Below, piece after piece: positions 52,356 through 61,353 of a stretch of 64,000 nucleotides of DNA. A program made the translations under genes and the position numbers. Under the pieces are notes generated by a model, which was not told the origin of the DNA, ran no database searches, and saw only the letters and a list, made by a program, of their open reading frames with translations. Numbering within the stretch: position 1 is the first letter of the stretch; each line of letters starts with the position of its first letter. The stretch comes from Metaruminococcus_A sp003150405 (GTDB lineage: Bacteria > Bacillota > Clostridia > Oscillospirales > Ruminococcaceae), in contig CABUBB010000006.1 in assembly GCA_902489745.1 (NCBI GenBank), positions 58,094 to 122,093 on the forward strand, in the 5' to 3' direction.

Positions 52356-53741
52356 TTGCATCAAATTGGGAAACGGCGCGGTGCTTTTTTAAACAACCCG
52401 GCGCGGGTCATTGTCGGGAGCTTTGCGTTGCTGATTATTGTAGGCGCATTGGTTTTATCTCTTCCGTTTTGCAGCAGGTCCGGCACCTTTACCGACCTGT
52501 TTACCACTTTTTTTACGGCTACCTCGGCATCCTGTGTCACCGGTCTGGTCGTGGTGGATACTCACACATTTTGGACCCCGTTTGGCCAAGGGGTTATTCT
52601 CTGTCTGATTCAAATGGGTGGTCTTGGTATTGTTACCTTTACCACCTTTTTCAATATTGCACTGCGCAAACGCATGGCGCTTCATTCCATGAAACTTGCA
52701 ACAGAGTCCATTAGTGCTGTCGACCTGTTTGACACCCGTAAGCTTATTTCTTCCATTTTGGTCATCACTTTTTCCTGTGAAGCGATTGGAGCTGTCCTGC
52801 TGGGGCTGACCTTTGTTCCGCAGTTTGGCCTTAACGGCATTTTTTATTCAATTTTTATCTCTGTATCGGCATTTTGCAATGCCGGATTCGATCCTTTTGG
52901 CTTTCTAGGGGAATACTCCAGTTTGGTGCCTTTTGCCACCAATCCCGCTGTATTGATTCCGGTAGCGGCACTCATTATTTTCGGCGGACTAGGGTTTGTT
53001 GTCTGGTACGATGTGATCATGTTCCGTAAAAGCCGGCATTTGATTCTTCACACCAAGGTTGTACTGATTACCACTCTTCTTTTAATCGTCGTTGGAACCA
53101 TCTTTTTTTTGGTGTTTGAATGGAACAACCCCCGAACAATGGCGAATATGGATGTTGGAACTAAAATCAGCAACGCATTTTTCCAATCTGCAACCACGCG
53201 AACGGCAGGATTTAACTCCATTAGCATTGAGGGCATGACCTCCATGTCAAAAATGCTTTCCATTCTTCTGATGTTTATCGGCGCGGCGCCCGGTTCTACC
53301 GGAGGCGGTATTAAAGTCACCAGCTTTGTTGTCATTATAATGACGGTGGTTTCGGTATTGAAAAACCGCAGCGAAACCATTGTTGGCCGACGGCGAATTG
53401 ATCGTTTTACCGTATATAAGGCGCTGACCGTTACAACCGTCGCACTCTTTGCTGTAGGTCTTGCGACATTGACTATCTATTTTACCAACGATGTAACCGA
53501 CAATTTGGATATTCTCGGAATTAACGCAATGTTTGAATCGGTATCCGCCTTTGCAACAGTCGGCCTTTCGACCGGTGTCACCGCGATTTCAAACGAAATA
53601 TCCAGAGTGATTTTAATGTTAACTATGTTTCTTGGACGTGTCGGGCCAATTTCATTGGCTCTTTCCCTTACTGCGAATTCCTCTTCGAAAAACAAAAATA
53701 AAAGCCAAATTATCCCTGAAGGAAAAATTATTGTTGGCTAA
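52356..53741 (+). CDS. ktrB: KtrB/TrkH-type potassium transporter
   Basis: The 461-residue channel-like subunit takes up potassium using sodium or proton gradients. Four M1-P-M2 repeats are visible. The first filter is TATSASCVTGLVVVDT, the second lies in SVSAFCNAGFDPFG, the third in QSATTRTAGFNSI and the fourth in ESVSAFATVGLSTG, each with the conserved Gly. The TTG start has GGAGG 9 bases upstream. It normally needs the regulatory subunit KtrA, which does not follow here; a mobile-element remnant begins 95 bases downstream. Confidence 0.92.
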   Translation: MHQIGKRRGAFLNNPARVIVGSFALLIIVGALVLSLPFCSRSGTFTDLFTTFFTATSASCVTGLVVVDTHTFWTPFGQGVILCLIQMGGLGIVTFTTFFNIALRKRMALHSMKLATESISAVDLFDTRKLISSILVITFSCEAIGAVLLGLTFVPQFGLNGIFYSIFISVSAFCNAGFDPFGFLGEYSSLVPFATNPAVLIPVAALIIFGGLGFVVWYDVIMFRKSRHLILHTKVVLITTLLLIVVGTIFFLVFEWNNPRTMANMDVGTKISNAFFQSATTRTAGFNSISIEGMTSMSKMLSILLMFIGAAPGSTGGGIKVTSFVVIIMTVVSVLKNRSETIVGRRRIDRFTVYKALTVTTVALFAVGLATLTIYFTNDVTDNLDILGINAMFESVSAFATVGLSTGVTAISNEISRVILMLTMFLGRVGPISLALSLTANSSSKNKNKSQIIPEGKIIVG

Positions 53742-53797
53742 AACAAGAGGCACGTGCTATTTATCCGAGGTGCGATAACGAAGGAAATATGTAAGGT

Positions 53798-53829
53798 GGC
53801 GGTGCAGCCGGAGGGCTGTGCCGCCGTTT
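53798..53829 (-). terminator. Terminator-like hairpin behind the recombinase remnant
   Basis: The stem ggcggtgcagcc / gggctgtgccgcc, with one G-T pair, lies just past the stop at 53837. T-run poor. Confidence 0.55.
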
Positions 53830-53836
53830 TGCGTTG

Positions 53837-54700
53837 TCAGGCTGTTTTCTTCTTTCGGTTTTGCATACCGAGCCTGCCGTCGAGAGCAACGCAGTCCTCA
53901 TCAGCAATATTGATAATGCCCGCAGCCTTGTAGTAAATCTCAATCTTCTGTTTTCTGTGGCCGCTGCTCTTGTCCGGAGCGTGTACCACGATCTTGTCAA
54001 CCAAATCGTTCAGGATTTCTGCCGTGAGTTCTTGGGGATCAGTGTACTTGCGAACATTCTTCAGAAACTGCTGAAGGTCGTGCTGTTCCTGTTCGCCGCT
54101 GTCAATCAACTTCTGCAAATCAAGGATTGCCGTTTTGACATCCTTCTGCTCTGTTTCATACTCGGAAGAAAGCTTGTCAAACCGTTCCGCTGACAGCCTG
54201 CCCGATACCATATCCTCATAAATCCACTTGAAAAGCGTATCCAAATCCTCATCCCGGCGCTTGAGCGTTACAATGTCTGCCTTTGCCTTTTCAACGGATA
54301 ATTTTCGTTCTGCATTGGCTTTTTCCATTTCCTTTTTGACAAAGGACGCTTCAAATTGCTGGATATAGGACAACACGCTCTGAATATGCCGGAACACAAG
54401 CCGGTTCAGGGTAACTGCCCGGATATAATGCCCCGTGCAGGTTCCCGTATTGCTACGGTAGTTGGCGCAGACGAAAAAGTCCTGATTTTCCTTGAAAGCG
54501 TTTGCTGTACAGTAATGCAGTTTTGCTCCACAATCCGCACAGAACACCTTGCCCGAAAAGATACTGATTTTTCCCGTTGCGGTCGGGCGGCGTTTGTGTT
54601 TGCGGATTTCCTGTACCGTCTCAAAGATATGCCTGTCTACAATGGCAGGGTGGGTATCCTCAAATATCCGGCGGAATGCGGCAGAGTTTTTTGACCGGTC
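53837..54700 (-). pseudogene. Serine recombinase, C-terminal fragment
   Basis: The fragment starts inside the recombinase domain (RRIFEDTHPAIVDRHIF). It has the zinc ribbon (VFCADCGAKLHYC…FVCANYRSNTGTC), a long coiled coil (about residues 120-220) and the typical C-terminal end. The whole catalytic domain with its active Ser is missing. The frame joins at the 5' end to a small ORF in another frame, which indicates a deletion. It is clearly different from the recombinase at 19190. It belongs to the Tn4451/Tn1549-like mobilizable element group. Confidence 0.85.
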
Positions 54701-54806
54701 TTTTTGTATCCATAACATCAGGACGGTTTAAAATCCTGTCAATCTCAGGCCTCTGTTTTTCCAACCTTGCAAGGATTTTTTCTAAATCTCTTTCTCTGTC
54801 CGTCAT
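54660..54806 (-). pseudogene. Truncated small ORF before the recombinase fragment
   Basis: It begins MTDRERDLEKILARLEKQ, overlaps the relaxase end (ATGA) and runs 48 residues. The final 12 or so residues come from the recombinase DNA in another frame, so the deletion point lies near 54700. Intact elements of this type have a small protein at this place; I do not know its function. Confidence 0.5.
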
Positions 54807-55179
54807 CGTGCGTCACACTCCTTTCGCTGTGATTTTCTATGTTGTTCGACTTCTTTGACTCTGTATTCGTTGGCATAGAACAGGTCGGTTTTCTCCTGAA
54901 TTTTGACCGACCGTTCCTCAATACCTTTGATCAGTTTCAGTTGCTTTCTGAGTTCTGTTATCCTTTCCGTAACACCTGACTTTTCCTGCCGCAAGGTTTC
55001 TTTTTCGGCTGGTGATGCCCTGCGGATTTTGTTTTGCAGTTTGGTGGGCTGACATAGGAAAACACATCCCACAACGGCTGTAAGTTCGGATTCTCTGCTC
55101 TTGTCTTTTTGGGATTTTTCACATAGGCAATGAGATCTTTCAACCTGCCCTCGATATACCATAAGCTTGTAGTAGTCAT
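54803..55179 (-). pseudogene. Relaxase (MobA-type), internally deleted
   Basis: The N-terminus starts MTTTSLWYIEGRLKDLIAYV and continues KNPKKTRAEN, typical of Tn1549-type relaxases. After about 45 residues the homology jumps, with a frame shift, to the C-terminal coiled coil (ASPAEKETLRQEKSGVTERI…) that ends at 54803. The catalytic middle with the HUH histidines is missing. The ATG shares one base with the mobC stop. Confidence 0.8.
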
Positions 55180-55448
55180 TATCCTGCCTCCTGTAAATCG
55201 AGGATCAGGCACTCGATTTCTTTGCAGATTGAAAGGGCAGACGGCTCATATTTGACGCAGTTCTGAAAGCCGTTATGAACATCATAGAGGGCTTTTAACA
55301 GTTCCCAAAATTCTTTTTGGGGTTGTGGTTTGGGCGCTTTGCCTTTGCAAAGCTGGCGGATCAATGCCGATTGAGACAGCCCACACGCTGCCGCACAGCG
55401 TTTCAGTTTTTCGCTTTCTTCTTCAGATAAGCGTACCTTGATACGCAC
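55179..55448 (-). CDS. MobC-like relaxosome accessory protein
   Basis: The 89-residue protein has a ribbon-helix-helix start (IKVRLSEEESEKLKRCAAAC), then LSQSALIRQLCKGKAPKPQP, typical of MobC-type mobilization proteins that help the relaxase at oriT. The GTG start at 55448 is the first possible one after an in-frame stop; AAGGAAAA is about 13 bases upstream. It is intact but has lost its relaxase partner, so it probably has no current function in transfer. Confidence 0.78.
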   Translation of the reverse strand: MRIKVRLSEEESEKLKRCAAACGLSQSALIRQLCKGKAPKPQPQKEFWELLKALYDVHNGFQNCVKYEPSALSICKEIECLILDLQEAG

Positions 55449-55518
55449 TTTTTTTCTTGTTTTCCTTATTCAAAAATATCATCTCCATTCTTGCGTTTTA
55501 GCTTTGTAAGGGGGTATT

Positions 55519-55535
55519 CAGGGGGTGTCCCCCTG
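55519..55535 (-). other. Candidate oriT hairpin
   Basis: A perfect 7-bp stem caggggg / ccccctg with a 3-base loop, 70 bases upstream of mobC, followed on the minus strand by a GTGTGGACTAACTC-side sequence. Transfer origins of this element group commonly sit here. No nick site can be assigned. Confidence 0.35.
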
Positions 55536-56133
55536 AGTTAGTCCACACGCCTTCAGGCTGTGGATTGGGATTGTGGGGGCCATAATCCGATGCTCGCTAT
55601 TACTGTGGACACACTTTTTTGCCGGTCTGTCTGAATGTCGTTTTTCTATTCCTGCCCCGGAGTCTCACCGCAGTGTTGCCGTGCTTCGTCGTCACAAACT
55701 TTGTATCGCTCGTTTCCGTGCAAAGCACGAAAAATTCGCTCACGCCGTTGCTCCTCCTCTCCCCAAAAAGTCTTACGACTTTTCGGGGTCCCTGATTGTC
55801 ATCACACAGTCATATCCCATCCAGCCGGTCATTCAGTTGTAACCGGCTTTCAGGCAACAAAAAAAGCCGGCACACAAATGCGTACTGACTTCCCGCAAAA
55901 AGGATAGACTTATCCCTTTTGCGGTGGTGGCTTCACATTCATGTAACCGGCTTTGAAATTCAAAGTCGAAACTGTCCTTTACGCTTATCCAACTGCCGAT
56001 AGTTCAAAGCAATTCAAAAGCGGCGGTATTTTTTCCCGGGCGATGCTCATCGCTTGCATACACGCAGGCATTGTCCGGCTGAAAGCCGTCATCCCAATGC
56101 TATTCAGTTGTCATTCTCTTTTGAGAGTGTTTT

Positions 56134-56163
56134 GTTATACATCTCAGCGCAAGTGTTTGTCAA
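56134..56163 (-). promoter_or_regulatory. Putative sigma-A promoter facing the mob region
   Basis: On the minus strand, TTGACA, an 18-base spacer and TATAAC. It points toward mobC 690 bases away. Confidence 0.55.
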
Positions 56164-56275
56164 GTTTTTCTCGTAAAGCTATGAATAACTTAGACGAGAG
56201 AGGGAAATAATAATTATTTTGCGCCTGAGCAGGCAAAATCACCGCTTATCACGATGCCTTTGCCGTCTGATCCTA

Positions 56276-57436
56276 TTACAAAGTATGAAGCGCATCAATC
56301 GGTTGTAGCCGGGATGCCTTAGCCGCCGGATAGCCTCCAAATAGTATACCGATTACCGCACAGAACGCGATGGCAGCAATACCGACTCTCCAATTCATCC
56401 CTACCGATGTAGCAGAAATAAGGCCGTAGATTTCTACTGTGCCGAATGATAAGAGCAACCCGATGATTCCTCCGAGCACGGAAAGAATACAGGCTTCACA
56501 GAGAAACTGAAGCATGATATGCCTTCTCTTGGCGCCGACTGCCTTGCGGATACCGATTTCACGGGTGCGTTCCGTCACGGAGACCAGCATGATATTCATA
56601 ATACCGATACCTCCAACAAGAAGGGAAATAGCGGCAATTCCCGCGAGAAGCAGGGACATGGTATTGGTAACGTCGTCCATTGTGTCGAGCACATCCGACT
56701 GATTGTTTACATCGTAGGCGTCTTTATCCCGTGTAGCCTGCAGGAGAAATGTCTCTACACTGCTGATTGCTGCGTTGACGGTGCTTTCACTTGTCGCTTT
56801 GACGTAAAAGCTGTTTACACCTGTCTGCCCGGTCATACGGGAAGCGGTTGAATAGGGAATGAGTATTCTGTTATCATCCGAACCTACAAGGCTGGAGCCC
56901 TGTTCTTCCAGCACTCCTACTACCTTGTAAATATTGTCGCCGATGATGATGGTTCCGTTTACAGCATCCCAAGTACCAAACAGGTCGGTTGCAATTTCTG
57001 TGCCGATCACACAGATATTTGTGTTCCATTCAATATCCGATTCCACGATTTTTCGGCCGCGCTGAATATCAATGTCCTGTACGTCAAAATAGGACGGAGT
57101 TATTCCAACAATCGAGTAATTTCCGGTATTGCTGTTCTTTTTCACGGTTTGGTTTGTAGAAATAACAGGAGCCACGCTGCTGATTGTGGGATAGGAAGCA
57201 AGACTTTCCACATCGTTAGCTGAAACGGAAACATCTTCACTGGATATGGTCGCTGTAATCTGCTGCGACCCCATGCTGGAAATACTATCCGTGATGCCGC
57301 TTGTCGCCCCCTGCGTAATGGAAACAAGGATAACGACCGCCATAACGCCGATAATGATACCGAGCATTGTCAGGAAAGAACGCATTTTATTATTGTAAAT
57401 TCCTTTTAAGGAGAGCTTTATGATTTTCCAGGTCAT
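56276..57436 (-). CDS. MacB-type ABC exporter permease
   Basis: The 386-residue protein has one N-terminal helix (MRSFLTMLGIIIGVMAVVIL), a large outside MacB core domain (residues about 45-260), and three C-terminal helices with FtsX signature ERTREIGIRKAVGAKRRHI. It would drive efflux of a peptide or drug with the ATPase and membrane-fusion protein. The start overlaps the ATPase stop. Final gene of the exporter operon. Confidence 0.92.
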   Translation of the reverse strand: MTWKIIKLSLKGIYNNKMRSFLTMLGIIIGVMAVVILVSITQGATSGITDSISSMGSQQITATISSEDVSVSANDVESLASYPTISSVAPVISTNQTVKKNSNTGNYSIVGITPSYFDVQDIDIQRGRKIVESDIEWNTNICVIGTEIATDLFGTWDAVNGTIIIGDNIYKVVGVLEEQGSSLVGSDDNRILIPYSTASRMTGQTGVNSFYVKATSESTVNAAISSVETFLLQATRDKDAYDVNNQSDVLDTMDDVTNTMSLLLAGIAAISLLVGGIGIMNIMLVSVTERTREIGIRKAVGAKRRHIMLQFLCEACILSVLGGIIGLLLSFGTVEIYGLISATSVGMNWRVGIAAIAFCAVIGILFGGYPAAKASRLQPIDALHTL

Positions 57437-58110
57437 ACGGCGGCCTCCTTATCGCTCAGCCTTCCATCGCGAACGTAGACCTTGCGTTCCGCCTGATTCG
57501 CCACATTGATGTCATGGGTAATCAGTACAATAGTGTTTCCGGCCTTCCACAAATCCTGAATAATGCCCATGATTTCCTTACCGGAGGTGGAATCCAGGTT
57601 GCCAGTTGGCTCGTCTGCCAGAATGATGGAAGGTTCGCTTGCCAGAACACGGGCAATGGCAACGCGCTGCTGCTGACCGCCGGAAAGCTGGGAGGGCTTA
57701 TGCTGCATACGTTCTTCCAGGCCTACCTGTTTCAGTGTCTTCATGACTTTTTCGTGACGCTCCGCGGGCGAGATTTTCCGGTATAAAAGTGGCATTTCCA
57801 CATTTTCATAAGCGGTCAGATCAGGCAGCAGATTGAACTGCTGAAAAATAAAGCCGATTTTTATGCCACGAATTTCACTCAGCTGATCTTCCGTGCAGTT
57901 GTCTACATATTCTCCGTCAAGGATATAATCTCCGTTGTCGGGAATGTCCAGGCAACCGATGATATTCATCAGCGTTGATTTTCCGCTGCCGGAAGGGCCA
58001 AGAATTGATACAAATTCATGGGGTTTCACATGAAGGTTGACATCCTGCAAAACAGGTACGTCAATTTCACCGAGGGTATAGGACTTGTAGATGTGTTTGA
58101 GCTTTATCAT
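57433..58110 (-). CDS. MacB/LolD-type ABC exporter ATPase
   Basis: The 225-residue ATPase has Walker A GPSGSGKSTLMN, signature LSGGQQQRVAIARVLA, Walker B IILADEPTGNLD and the switch VLITHDINVANQ. The group energises MacB/LolCDE-like efflux machines by mechanotransmission. It lies 12 bases after the membrane-fusion protein and overlaps the permease by four bases (ATGA). Confidence 0.94.
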   Translation of the reverse strand: MIKLKHIYKSYTLGEIDVPVLQDVNLHVKPHEFVSILGPSGSGKSTLMNIIGCLDIPDNGDYILDGEYVDNCTEDQLSEIRGIKIGFIFQQFNLLPDLTAYENVEMPLLYRKISPAERHEKVMKTLKQVGLEERMQHKPSQLSGGQQQRVAIARVLASEPSIILADEPTGNLDSTSGKEIMGIIQDLWKAGNTIVLITHDINVANQAERKVYVRDGRLSDKEAAV

Positions 58111-58122
58111 ATCCGTTCCCCC

Positions 58123-59883
58123 TTAATTGCCCATTCCCGGGAATTCTCCGCCGCCCTGTGGGAACTGGCTGGGGTCAAAGTTTTCAAAATCAAAATCACC
58201 AAAGTCCATACCGCCGGGGAATTCGCCCATACCTTCGAATCCACCGCCTTCACCTTCACTGTCAGAGCCCGTCAGAGTAGAGGTGATTTTGGTAACGACA
58301 ATCAGATTGCCTTCGGCCAGTTCATCGCTTTCAATCATCATGTAGCTGCCATCCGACATACCGGTTTCAACCGTAACCTTAGTCAGGTCATTGAGATCAA
58401 TTTCCCCTTCGTCAAACGAAGCGCCCACTTCTGCGCCGGAAGGAGCAAGATAGACATAGTTATCGTCTCCGGAGGTGCCGACCGCATCTACGGGAACAAG
58501 CAGGCCGTCGCCGCTGTCCTCAACCACAATTTCAACGGATGCACTCATGCCGGGATATACGCCCTCCACATAACCAACGGTCGCCGTGATTTGATACGCA
58601 GTTGTGCCGCCGCTTGTGGAACCATTATAGGAAATTGCCGTAACCGATCCGGTATAATCTCCTTCGACTGCATCAATAGCAAAGGAAACTTCCTGCCCCA
58701 ATGCAACAGAAGAGATATTCAGTTCATCAACAGCAATTCCCATTGTAAAGCCGTCCTTCCCCATAATCATGGCAACAGAGCCGCCAACGGCAACTTCAGT
58801 GCCGACTTTGACAGGAAATTCAATTAAAATGCCGTCACAGGGAGCTGTAATTTCTTCGTCTCTGTTGTCGCTCGTAACTACGGCAAGGACATCGCCTTCT
58901 GCAACCTCATCTCCTACAGTAAAATTGACGGATGAAACTTCTCCTGCATACGTAGAGGTAACCGTTTCCTGCGTAACAGGGGTCAGGGTTCCGCTGCCGC
59001 TGATGGTAGTTGATACATTGCCATAGGTAATTTCTTCCACCTGATAGGTGGTTATTCTTGTAGACGATGCTGAACTGAATATTTTCGGTAAAACAATTGC
59101 AGCGGCAATGACGACCACAAGAACTACGGCAGTAATTACAATCGGTTTTGTGTATTTGAAACCCGCCTTTTTTACGGCGGCCTTTTGATTCGGTTTGGCA
59201 GTTGATTTCATATTTTCTGGTTCCTTTCTGATTTTTGATAGGGAAGCCGATTTTCCCTGCTGCCGCAGTATTAGCATATAATCGTGTTCCAGAGAGGCAA
59301 TTAAGATTTGTGGAATCTCTATGCTTTCAAACGGTTTCCCGTCAGAGCTTTTAAACTGTGTTGACAAGTACACGGAGTCGCGGAGTTCCATCTTTTTGAT
59401 TTCGGGAGTATCCTGTGCCTTTGTAGATATTGATACGATTTTTCCCCTAGCCTCATCAAATGAGATACCCATAAGTTTTGACACAGCGGTCGTATTTAAT
59501 CCTCCAAATGTTGTAAGCAGATAGAGATACCGTTCTTCATAGGCCAGTTGTTTAATACCTTGAATAAAAGTAGCATATTTTTCTGAAACGGAAGGGATGG
59601 GGAGTGCTTCATAATCTTCATCGCTTTCTATCCCTTGAGATGCCATTTTAAAAAATTCGGTCGAGACTAAGGCCGTAAAGCCTTCTTTTGGAACGTCCTT
59701 AGATTCCACCACAATCCGTTCCATTACCTTTTTCCATCCATTCAATAACATGGAAGCTGCTTTGCTCACGTCCTGCGTGATGTGATAGCAGATAAACCAC
59801 ATACGGCGAAGTTCTACCAAATAGAGCTCACGGAACGCTTTGACATTACCTCGTCTCAATCGGTAATACTGGTCGTAGTCCAT
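58123..59883 (-). CDS. Sigma-factor-like domain fused to MacA/HlyD membrane fusion protein
   Basis: A single frame of 586 residues. Residues 1-160 resemble an ECF sigma factor: region-2-like RLRRGNVKAFRELYLVELRR and region-4-like YLLTTFGGLNTTAVSKLMGI. Residues 161-244 form a linker and 247-268 a membrane helix. The rest is a MacA/HlyD adaptor with a lipoyl-like domain (ITAPCDGILIEFPVKVG), a beta-barrel and a Gly/Phe-rich tail. An internal ATG at 59211 (MKSTAKPNQ) has AAAGGA 10 bases upstream, so the adaptor may also be made alone. Either a genuine fusion or two proteins from one frame. The exporter genes follow directly. Confidence 0.78.
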   Translation of the reverse strand: MDYDQYYRLRRGNVKAFRELYLVELRRMWFICYHITQDVSKAASMLLNGWKKVMERIVVESKDVPKEGFTALVSTEFFKMASQGIESDEDYEALPIPSVSEKYATFIQGIKQLAYEERYLYLLTTFGGLNTTAVSKLMGISFDEARGKIVSISTKAQDTPEIKKMELRDSVYLSTQFKSSDGKPFESIEIPQILIASLEHDYMLILRQQGKSASLSKIRKEPENMKSTAKPNQKAAVKKAGFKYTKPIVITAVVLVVVIAAAIVLPKIFSSASSTRITTYQVEEITYGNVSTTISGSGTLTPVTQETVTSTYAGEVSSVNFTVGDEVAEGDVLAVVTSDNRDEEITAPCDGILIEFPVKVGTEVAVGGSVAMIMGKDGFTMGIAVDELNISSVALGQEVSFAIDAVEGDYTGSVTAISYNGSTSGGTTAYQITATVGYVEGVYPGMSASVEIVVEDSGDGLLVPVDAVGTSGDDNYVYLAPSGAEVGASFDEGEIDLNDLTKVTVETGMSDGSYMMIESDELAEGNLIVVTKITSTLTGSDSEGEGGGFEGMGEFPGGMDFGDFDFENFDPSQFPQGGGEFPGMGN

Positions 59884-59965
59884 CTACTCTCACGGCCTTT
59901 CTGACTGATTTCTTCTTTCACGATTTTATCCTCCATAATTTAAGGTGAAACAGTACGTTTATTTT

Positions 59966-59998
59966 ATAATATCTTGTTGTACTTAAGTGACGCTAAAG
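59966..59998 (-). promoter_or_regulatory. Promoter of the exporter operon with response-regulator-like direct repeat
   Basis: On the minus strand, CTTTAG, 5 bases, CTTAAG, 10 bases, then TATTAT. The repeats have 11-bp periodicity and cover the -35 position. The promoter of the two-component genes (62065..62097) has the same layout. Confidence 0.65.
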
Positions 59999-60060
59999 AT
60001 AACTGTGAACGCTTTGTAAAGTGGTTATGTTCTTTTCGTATCCTTGCGAGTGGAATTAGA

Positions 60061-60112
60061 AGCAGAAAAGCAAGAAACCCGCGAGTTGTTCGCGGGTTTC
60101 TTGCTTTTCTGC
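60061..60112 (-). terminator. Terminator of the two-component operon
   Basis: A perfect stem of about 23 bp around a short loop, with the GC part acccgcga / tcgcgggt inside. It lies 6 bases after the kinase stop. Confidence 0.85.
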
Positions 60113-60117
60113 TTTCT

Positions 60118-61353
60118 TTATTTTAGCATAACTTTAAATCCTATATGTGCCGAATCCTTTTTATAGACAACGATATCGCCTTTATGTTTCCTGGCAATCC
60201 CCTTGGCGATCGAAAGCCCTACGCCAAAACCGCCGTTAAAGGTTCTGGCTTTATCCGCCCGATAAAACCGATCAAAAAATCGGTTCAGTTCTTCTTTCTC
60301 CACGTTCCTATACGAGTTTTCGACAGTTATGATCGGATACCGCCCTTTTGCATAAATGTTCACTTGGATACCGCCGTTCAAATCGCAGTATTTGATGGCG
60401 TTATCCAAAAGGATACACAACAGCCTGCGAATCAATCCCTCATCACCATAATACTGGATAGATGGTTCAATAGCAGCCGTCAGATTTTTCTGCTTTTCAG
60501 CTGCAAGCCCCGCAAATTCTGAAATCGTATCCGACGCCATCTCGCTCAAATTAAATTCTGTCATCGTAAGATTCGCATTATCCTCATCCATCCGCGAAAG
60601 AGCGACAAGCTGATTGATAAGCGCCCCCATCCGTTCCCCTTCGCTGCGGATATCATCCAGCCATTCATTTTTGCCAATTTCCGATTCTACAATGTCTACA
60701 TTAGAAAGAATTAAGGTAAGCGGCGTTTTTAATTCGTGGTTTGCGTCGGTTACAAACTGTTTTTGCTTCTCATAGCTTTCTGCGGCGGGCTTCACCGCTT
60801 TTTTTGAAATGAAGAGAATGAGCAGCAGAATCAAAAGAAAGCTTCCGGCCAAAACGAAGAAAACTGTGTAAAGCAGGCGGTTCATCATCGCTTTGTTTGC
60901 TTCGCCGCTTACAAAAACTACAAGAAATCCGTTATCGGTTTCTGATACTTTATACCGGTAATCCGACATCCATCCTTTTTCATTGCCCATATTCAGGGTC
61001 CTTTTCGCATAATCTCCCGCCTCAGACTCTGAAACAGAGGATATATGCTCAATATTTACCTGAAGAATATTTCCATTGTCATCTACCCACACAGTAAAAA
61101 AACGGGTGCTGAATCGCGTTTCGGGCGTTATAAATGGGTTTTGCGGAAAGGCGTCGGGCGGCGAAGGATTTTCCTTTCGATCGAAATCTGGGAATACGCC
61201 GTCGTTCATGGCAATGACATTGGCCAGCATATCCAAAGAATGATTCAGCTGCGATCTACTGATAAAATAGATCCCACCAAAAATCAGTGTAAATACGATA
61301 CCAACGGAAACAGCGGTAATAATGACAAATTTTCTTCGCAGTCTATAAATCAT
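60118..61353 (-). CDS. Sensor histidine kinase
   Basis: The 411-residue membrane kinase has helices at residues about 8-32 and 163-185 with an outside sensor domain of about 130 residues between. Then come the H-box ANHELKTPLTLI (phosphorylated His), the N-box LLDNAIKYCD and the G-boxes GGFGVGLSIAKG. No clear HAMP domain is seen; the helix joins the H-box region directly. The frame overlaps the response regulator by four bases. It probably senses an antimicrobial compound, judging by the exporter next door (inference). Confidence 0.92.
   Translation of the reverse strand: MIYRLRRKFVIITAVSVGIVFTLIFGGIYFISRSQLNHSLDMLANVIAMNDGVFPDFDRKENPSPPDAFPQNPFITPETRFSTRFFTVWVDDNGNILQVNIEHISSVSESEAGDYAKRTLNMGNEKGWMSDYRYKVSETDNGFLVVFVSGEANKAMMNRLLYTVFFVLAGSFLLILLLILFISKKAVKPAAESYEKQKQFVTDANHELKTPLTLILSNVDIVESEIGKNEWLDDIRSEGERMGALINQLVALSRMDEDNANLTMTEFNLSEMASDTISEFAGLAAEKQKNLTAAIEPSIQYYGDEGLIRRLLCILLDNAIKYCDLNGGIQVNIYAKGRYPIITVENSYRNVEKEELNRFFDRFYRADKARTFNGGFGVGLSIAKGIARKHKGDIVVYKKDSAHIGFKVMLK

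Larger units (their letters stand above)
55449..56275. other. 827-bp gene-free stretch, probable former oriT region
   Basis: No gene seen. It contains the hairpin cagggggtgtccccctg (55519..55535) close to mobC, a second hairpin (ccccaaaaagtc / gacttttcgggg, about 55763..55790), and several variants of a ccggct / attcagttgt motif between 55825 and 56110. Confidence 0.5.

Noticed and set aside
54660..55448. A functional mobilization operon
   Set aside because: The relaxase lacks its catalytic centre and the recombinase lacks its active serine, so at best mobC is functional.
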